Source: Geomonas propionica
Lineage (GTDB): Bacteria > Desulfobacterota > Desulfuromonadia > Geobacterales > Geobacteraceae
Reading direction: 5' to 3'
DNA length: 64,000 nt
NCBI RefSeq assembly: GCF_016458235.1
Contig: NZ_JAEMHK010000009.1
Coordinates: 1-64,000, forward strand
Shown in pieces: positions 61,501 through 64,000 of this stretch. The first letter of the stretch is position 1. The number at the start of each line of letters is the position of its first letter. The position numbers were made by a program, and so were the translations under genes. The notes beneath the pieces were generated by a model. The model worked only from the letters and a program-made list of their open reading frames with translations. It was not told the DNA's origin and did no database searches.

Positions 61501-62956
61501 CTTCTACCGCAACATCGCATCCACCCACTACGACCTTCCGAGCACCGGTACCGTCACCAATGTTGGTACCACCATCGAAGGTTACAACATCCGTTACAAC
61601 AGCACGACCGCCTGCACCGACTGCCACGGTCACAACTTCTACACCAACACCAATGGTGTTGTAGCCTCCCCGGCGACCGAGGAAACCATCCAGACCGAGT
61701 GGGCACAGTCCGGTCACGCTGGTAAGATCCTCAGCGTGAAATTCGCAGCATTCACCACCTCCACTGGGTCCTTCAACGGCACCACTTACCTCAAGAGGGA
61801 GAGGTCCGCGGCTTCCAACGCAGCAACACAGTCCGTTGGCGTTACCGGTGCAACCGGCATCGCCTGGGAGCACTACGACTGGGATGACAGCACCAAGCTG
61901 ATCAACGCTGCCAGCACCACCGACCGCCAGGCCTGCCAGAAGTGCCACACCTCCACCGGTGTGTCCAACTACCTGAACGCTGTGGCCACCAAGAACGCTG
62001 GCGGCGACCAGACCGTTGCCGTCGCATACAGCGCAGCCAACAACGACTTCAGCCACCTGGCAAATTGGGCTACCACCAAGGTTTCCCCGCAGAACGAACT
62101 GCTGTACTGCTGGGGTTGCCACAACAACGCTGAGACCGGCGCGCTGCGCGTCGAAGGCAACATGACCCTCGACTACAAAGCAGCCTCCACCGACACCAGC
62201 AACATCGTGATCAACGTGCCGGGCAAAGGCGCAGTCTGCGTGTCCTGCCATGCAGGCCGCGGCAACGCAGCAACCCTGTTCGGTGCATCCACCATCGACC
62301 CGGCAGCTGTACTCTCCGGCACCACCACGCCGAAGAACAGCGCAACTGCAACCGCAACCCACTACCTTGGTGCTGCAGCTTCCATCTTCGCTGCCCAGAC
62401 CAAGACCGGCTACGAGTTCCCGGGCCGCAGCTACGCTGCACCGGTCTACTTCGAGCACAACACCCTGGGCTGCAACGATTGCCACATGGGCGGCAAGAAC
62501 CACAAGTTCGAAGTCGTCGAGAAAGACAGCAAAGGCGTGATCACCGAGATCAAGTCCGCGAAGTGTTTAGAGTGCCACAGCGGCACCTACGCAATGACCG
62601 TGTCTAAGCTCAAGGAAGAGGAGAGGGGCTTCAGTGACGCCCTCGCCGCCTTCAACGGCGCTCTTGTTGCACAAGGTTACACCTACACCACTGCTTACCC
62701 GTACTTCCTCTTCACCAGCGCAGACAGCACTAAAGCTGCTCTGAAGTGGCGTACCCAGGGTGACCTCGGTGCGGCTCACAACTTCAACTTCCTCCAGCGT
62801 GAGCCGGGTGCATACGCCCACAACAGGTTCTACACCAAGCGCCTGATCTACGACTCCCTCGACTGGCTCGACAACAACCAGATGGACAACTCGGTCGTGA
62901 TCGACTCCTTGAGGTATCCCTTCGCTGCTAAGTGGCTGGGTGATGCTCGTCCGTAA
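58583..62956 (+). CDS. Giant 20-heme cytochrome c with N-terminal beta-rich domains
   Basis: The 1457-residue secreted protein has a signal peptide. Residues 30-290 are Ig-like/FN3-like beta segments (TVTATPAAVYPGGSSTLTI; VSAGPDSVVEINKPV), and then 20 CXXCH motifs lie between about 296 and 1330. The hemes fall into two sets of ten. The last five of each set are separated by a near-constant 633-658 residues, so the heme region arose by duplication. AAAGGGAG precedes ATG 58583. It is 107 bases after the OmcE-like gene and ends at a strong terminator. It is likely extracellular, joining filaments to the cell or to acceptors. Confidence 0.93.
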   Translation: MLKKGIAAAGCLAIVAAGWSYAATTWQVQTKLSNTGGTIQVRNKALQTAVGSLVYNNFTTSADIPVTVTAKAGYKLGTIYKGGVAQTLTSDQISSGIYSVSLNKTSGLSQNITASFIASQFTITGTAIGSGSGTVTATPAAVYPGGSSTLTIVPKNNYDVVTQISPSGLTLQDNLGKTVTLPYSGAVYVTLTNIQAPKTVTATFTTASVSAGPDSVVEINKPVTIKGSVAAGDTIAWTQVSGDTVTLTGPTTATPSFTPVAAGTYVFQATESLKGLTDTVQITVASDVAAYMDSTCGGCHNATTGVVPSTANNGWKVSDHKTAGITCITCHTDALMPTPVNTLTVNKDTFTITGASAGNLGDNYCDTCHNGVRAYDHSTGVGVVPTTTCSSCHTPHYFNQIGQNHFAGLATPATGAVADGTSRTAYVTQGATCADCHNPLSNGMNKGYAEGGHGKISDEALNAFTHYDWSAASRTNTTLRGNSNCIRCHTTGGFAQFLGDTAAYTKFKPVAGAQNVLGCQSCHTSNYATGELRTGATPVGLSAPLTSGYFALFSTSGTLVAADKTKITVQFPGFKKSSICIPCHSGRSTDDVFVAVIDQAKALNKNYTTIQTSYYQHAANMGQTFIGKGAYNFDGTDFVGTNNTHANVKNGFTDTQGPCVGCHYSTTDKTHSLEVTAYTEVCGFCHRAGFGATDVEEKKAEFDAGVAVLDALIRTKFAPLQITVGDLAAERAYVRFGRFGAELTGTGYPLAPEVRAKNAYGAWYNWQILATYDKAAFVHNPSLARQILMETIDYVDDAKINGTAEATIAASALTAADKEKAEKYVASNGCAVCHASKDALVATGKHANEVSTHSGTCGRCHTTEGYVAFLATGNSPTGNYTKTALAGNPSFNGLDNAYNGSQNVSCVACHDTHGGTRNVAWTPQPKDTSAAASAQYKLCTSCHNLTDAAGNVMASGLLVNGTQTVAMQQHYKDFYRNIASTHYDLPSTGTVTNVGTTIEGYNIRYNSTTACTDCHGHNFYTNTNGVVASPATEETIQTEWAQSGHAGKILSVKFAAFTTSTGSFNGTTYLKRERSAASNAATQSVGVTGATGIAWEHYDWDDSTKLINAASTTDRQACQKCHTSTGVSNYLNAVATKNAGGDQTVAVAYSAANNDFSHLANWATTKVSPQNELLYCWGCHNNAETGALRVEGNMTLDYKAASTDTSNIVINVPGKGAVCVSCHAGRGNAATLFGASTIDPAAVLSGTTTPKNSATATATHYLGAAASIFAAQTKTGYEFPGRSYAAPVYFEHNTLGCNDCHMGGKNHKFEVVEKDSKGVITEIKSAKCLECHSGTYAMTVSKLKEEERGFSDALAAFNGALVAQGYTYTTAYPYFLFTSADSTKAALKWRTQGDLGAAHNFNFLQREPGAYAHNRFYTKRLIYDSLDWLDNNQMDNSVVIDSLRYPFAAKWLGDARP

Positions 62957-62983
62957 CCTGTAATCAGAAGCAATGCCATACAA

Positions 62984-63015
62984 TGCCCCCCGTCGTGAGA
63001 CGGGGGGCTTTTTTA
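62984..63015 (+). terminator. Intrinsic terminator of the cytochrome locus
   Basis: GCCCCCCGTC-GTGA-GACGGGGGGC is followed by six T's and ATT. It is a strong terminator 27 bases after the 20-heme gene. Confidence 0.92.
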
Positions 63016-63248
63016 TTGGGGCCGTAGAAACCTTGAAACATTCAAGAGCAGGTTCGCAAAGAACGCTGGGTTCACGCCAAAGGACGCTAGGAGAATCTTT
63101 GTCTTGGGATAGGCTGACAGGACCTTCGCGTACTTGCGGGTACTGCGCGTACTTTGCGTGACTGCTTTTGACGTGGGTTCTTGCGGGGAAAGGTTCAGAT
63201 GAGGAGGGCTCCTCCCCCATGGCGGGGGAGGGGACTTTCAGATGGGAA
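63016..63248. other. Intergenic stretch without genes
   Basis: This stretch has degenerate short repeats of the TTCGCGTACTTGCGG / GCGCGTACTTTGCG type (63127-63160) and a CTCCTCCCCC...GGGGGAGG dyad near 63210. No gene is supported. Confidence 0.5.
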
Positions 63249-63953
63249 CTACTGCTTGTCGATGCCGCCGGAGAAGATGACCTTGTCGAGGTTGCGGTTC
63301 AAAGCTGCGCTGCCGAAGTTCTTGACCAGGGAGCCGGGAAGGAACTTCACGACCTGTCCCTGTTCGACCTTGTTACTTGCCGGGACCGCGACCCAGATAT
63401 CAGTCTCACCCTGGTCCACCCGCGCATAGGTGTACTCACCGCCATTGACCACCTCGAGGATCTTGCCAGCCACGCTCACGCTGCCCGTGGTCTTGGTGGT
63501 CGGGGTGAGGGGCGAGTGCCACGCCGGAAGCTTCTTGTCCGATGTCGCCGGCTTGACCACTTCCTTGATCACCAGTTCATCGCTGAAGTAGATGGTGTCG
63601 AAGGTCCTGTTCAGGCTTTTGGCGAGGTAGTTGGTCACCAGCATGCCCGTTTTCACCTCGACCTGCTGCCCCACTTTCACGTCGGCGGTGGGAATGGCGA
63701 ACCAGGTCTTGGCGCTGCCGCTGTCGACGTTGACGTAGCTGTACCGGCCGGCTTGGAACACCTCGGTGATGGTCCCCTTGTTGATGTTACCGGTAGGGAC
63801 GGCAGGTGCTTCCTTCGCGGCGGGAGCCGGTTCGGCGGCAGGCGTGGTCGGTGCAGCGTCCGGTGCTTGGCCGGTCGTGTGGGCGCATCCTGCTGCGAGA
63901 GTGAGGGTTGCTGCACAAAGTGCCAACGGTTTCAGGTGATGCCACATAGTCAT
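63249..63953 (-). CDS. Lipoprotein with two NrfJ-like domains
   Basis: The 234-residue protein has a lipobox (LAAGCAHT, near residue 24), an Ala/Pro-rich linker, and two similar beta-rich domains (about 57-125 and 155-228). Their matching cores are GTITEVFQAGRYSYVNVDSG and GKILEVVNGGEYTYARVDQG, each followed by W-[FV]-A-[IV]-P. Such NrfJ-type domains accompany multiheme cytochrome systems as possible assembly or thiol factors. AAAGGAGC precedes ATG 63953. It converges on the cytochrome locus and may serve cytochrome maturation or anchoring. Confidence 0.82.
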   Translation of the reverse strand: MTMWHHLKPLALCAATLTLAAGCAHTTGQAPDAAPTTPAAEPAPAAKEAPAVPTGNINKGTITEVFQAGRYSYVNVDSGSAKTWFAIPTADVKVGQQVEVKTGMLVTNYLAKSLNRTFDTIYFSDELVIKEVVKPATSDKKLPAWHSPLTPTTKTTGSVSVAGKILEVVNGGEYTYARVDQGETDIWVAVPASNKVEQGQVVKFLPGSLVKNFGSAALNRNLDKVIFSGGIDKQ

Positions 63954-64000
63954 TTGCTCCTTTTCAGGTGTAGCTGCTTTCACGGGAAAAAGTTCCCGTC

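Overview
The window looks like chromosomal DNA of a strictly anaerobic, metal-reducing member of the Geobacteraceae (Geobacter, Geomonas or Citrifermentans type). The reasons are a GC-rich genome, seven multiheme c-type cytochrome genes, a menaquinol-oxidising cytochrome b/Rieske/cytochrome c set, a class I hybrid-cluster protein, a radical-SAM-rich gene content and a likely selenoprotein. The assignment is an inference from gene content, not from a database search. No tRNA, CRISPR array, transposase or phage gene was seen.

Region by region. 1-320: 3' end of a 23S rRNA, a 5S rRNA and its terminator, the end of an rRNA operon. 530-4130: DJ-1/PfpI protein, pirin, an OmpA-like lipoprotein and an alpha/beta hydrolase, then a stretch at 4085-4325 that folds like a structured minus-strand RNA. 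4450-10440: a type III polyketide synthase cluster made of cobalamin-type radical SAM, methyltransferase, U32-family Fe-S protein and type III PKS, with a second cobalamin-type radical SAM gene facing it. 10600-18830: polyphosphate kinase with a histone-H1-like tail, small Cys-rich protein, hybrid-cluster protein, MFS transporter and divergent LysR regulator. 18829-30892: an 11-gene chemosensory operon on the minus strand (STAS, CheA, CheW, MCP, CheR, CheD, CheB, two histidine kinases, a receiver and a second methylesterase).

31251-36681: a tad pilus remnant (membrane protein, a 27-residue peptide, tadC, tadB, 3' part of tadA) that abuts head-to-head the 3' part of an asparagine synthase gene. 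Both genes lose their 5' ends at about 35754, so this is either a rearrangement breakpoint or an assembly join. 35755-40082 continues as an amide/acyl cluster: asparagine synthase fragment, acyl-AMP ligase, NAD synthase-like protein, acyl carrier protein and hexapeptide acyltransferase. 40079-42414: pentaheme cytochrome, cytochrome b and Rieske protein. 42675-43993: an arsenosugar-type pair, AhpD-like protein and ArsS, the latter apparently read through a UGA as selenocysteine. 43990-48838: exported protein, SDR, ferredoxin, histidine kinase, HMA metal-binding protein, DUF2318 protein and a hypothetical.

49089-62956: an extracellular electron transfer locus. It holds a ~15-heme cytochrome, two NHL-propeller lipoproteins, a pentaheme lipoprotein, an outer-membrane beta-barrel, a 12-heme cytochrome, a tetraheme OmcE-like cytochrome and a 1457-residue, 20-heme cytochrome with N-terminal beta-rich domains. 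The barrel, lipoproteins and cytochromes fit a porin-cytochrome conduit that would hand electrons to a surface filament. The window ends with a lipoprotein carrying two copies of an NrfJ-like domain.
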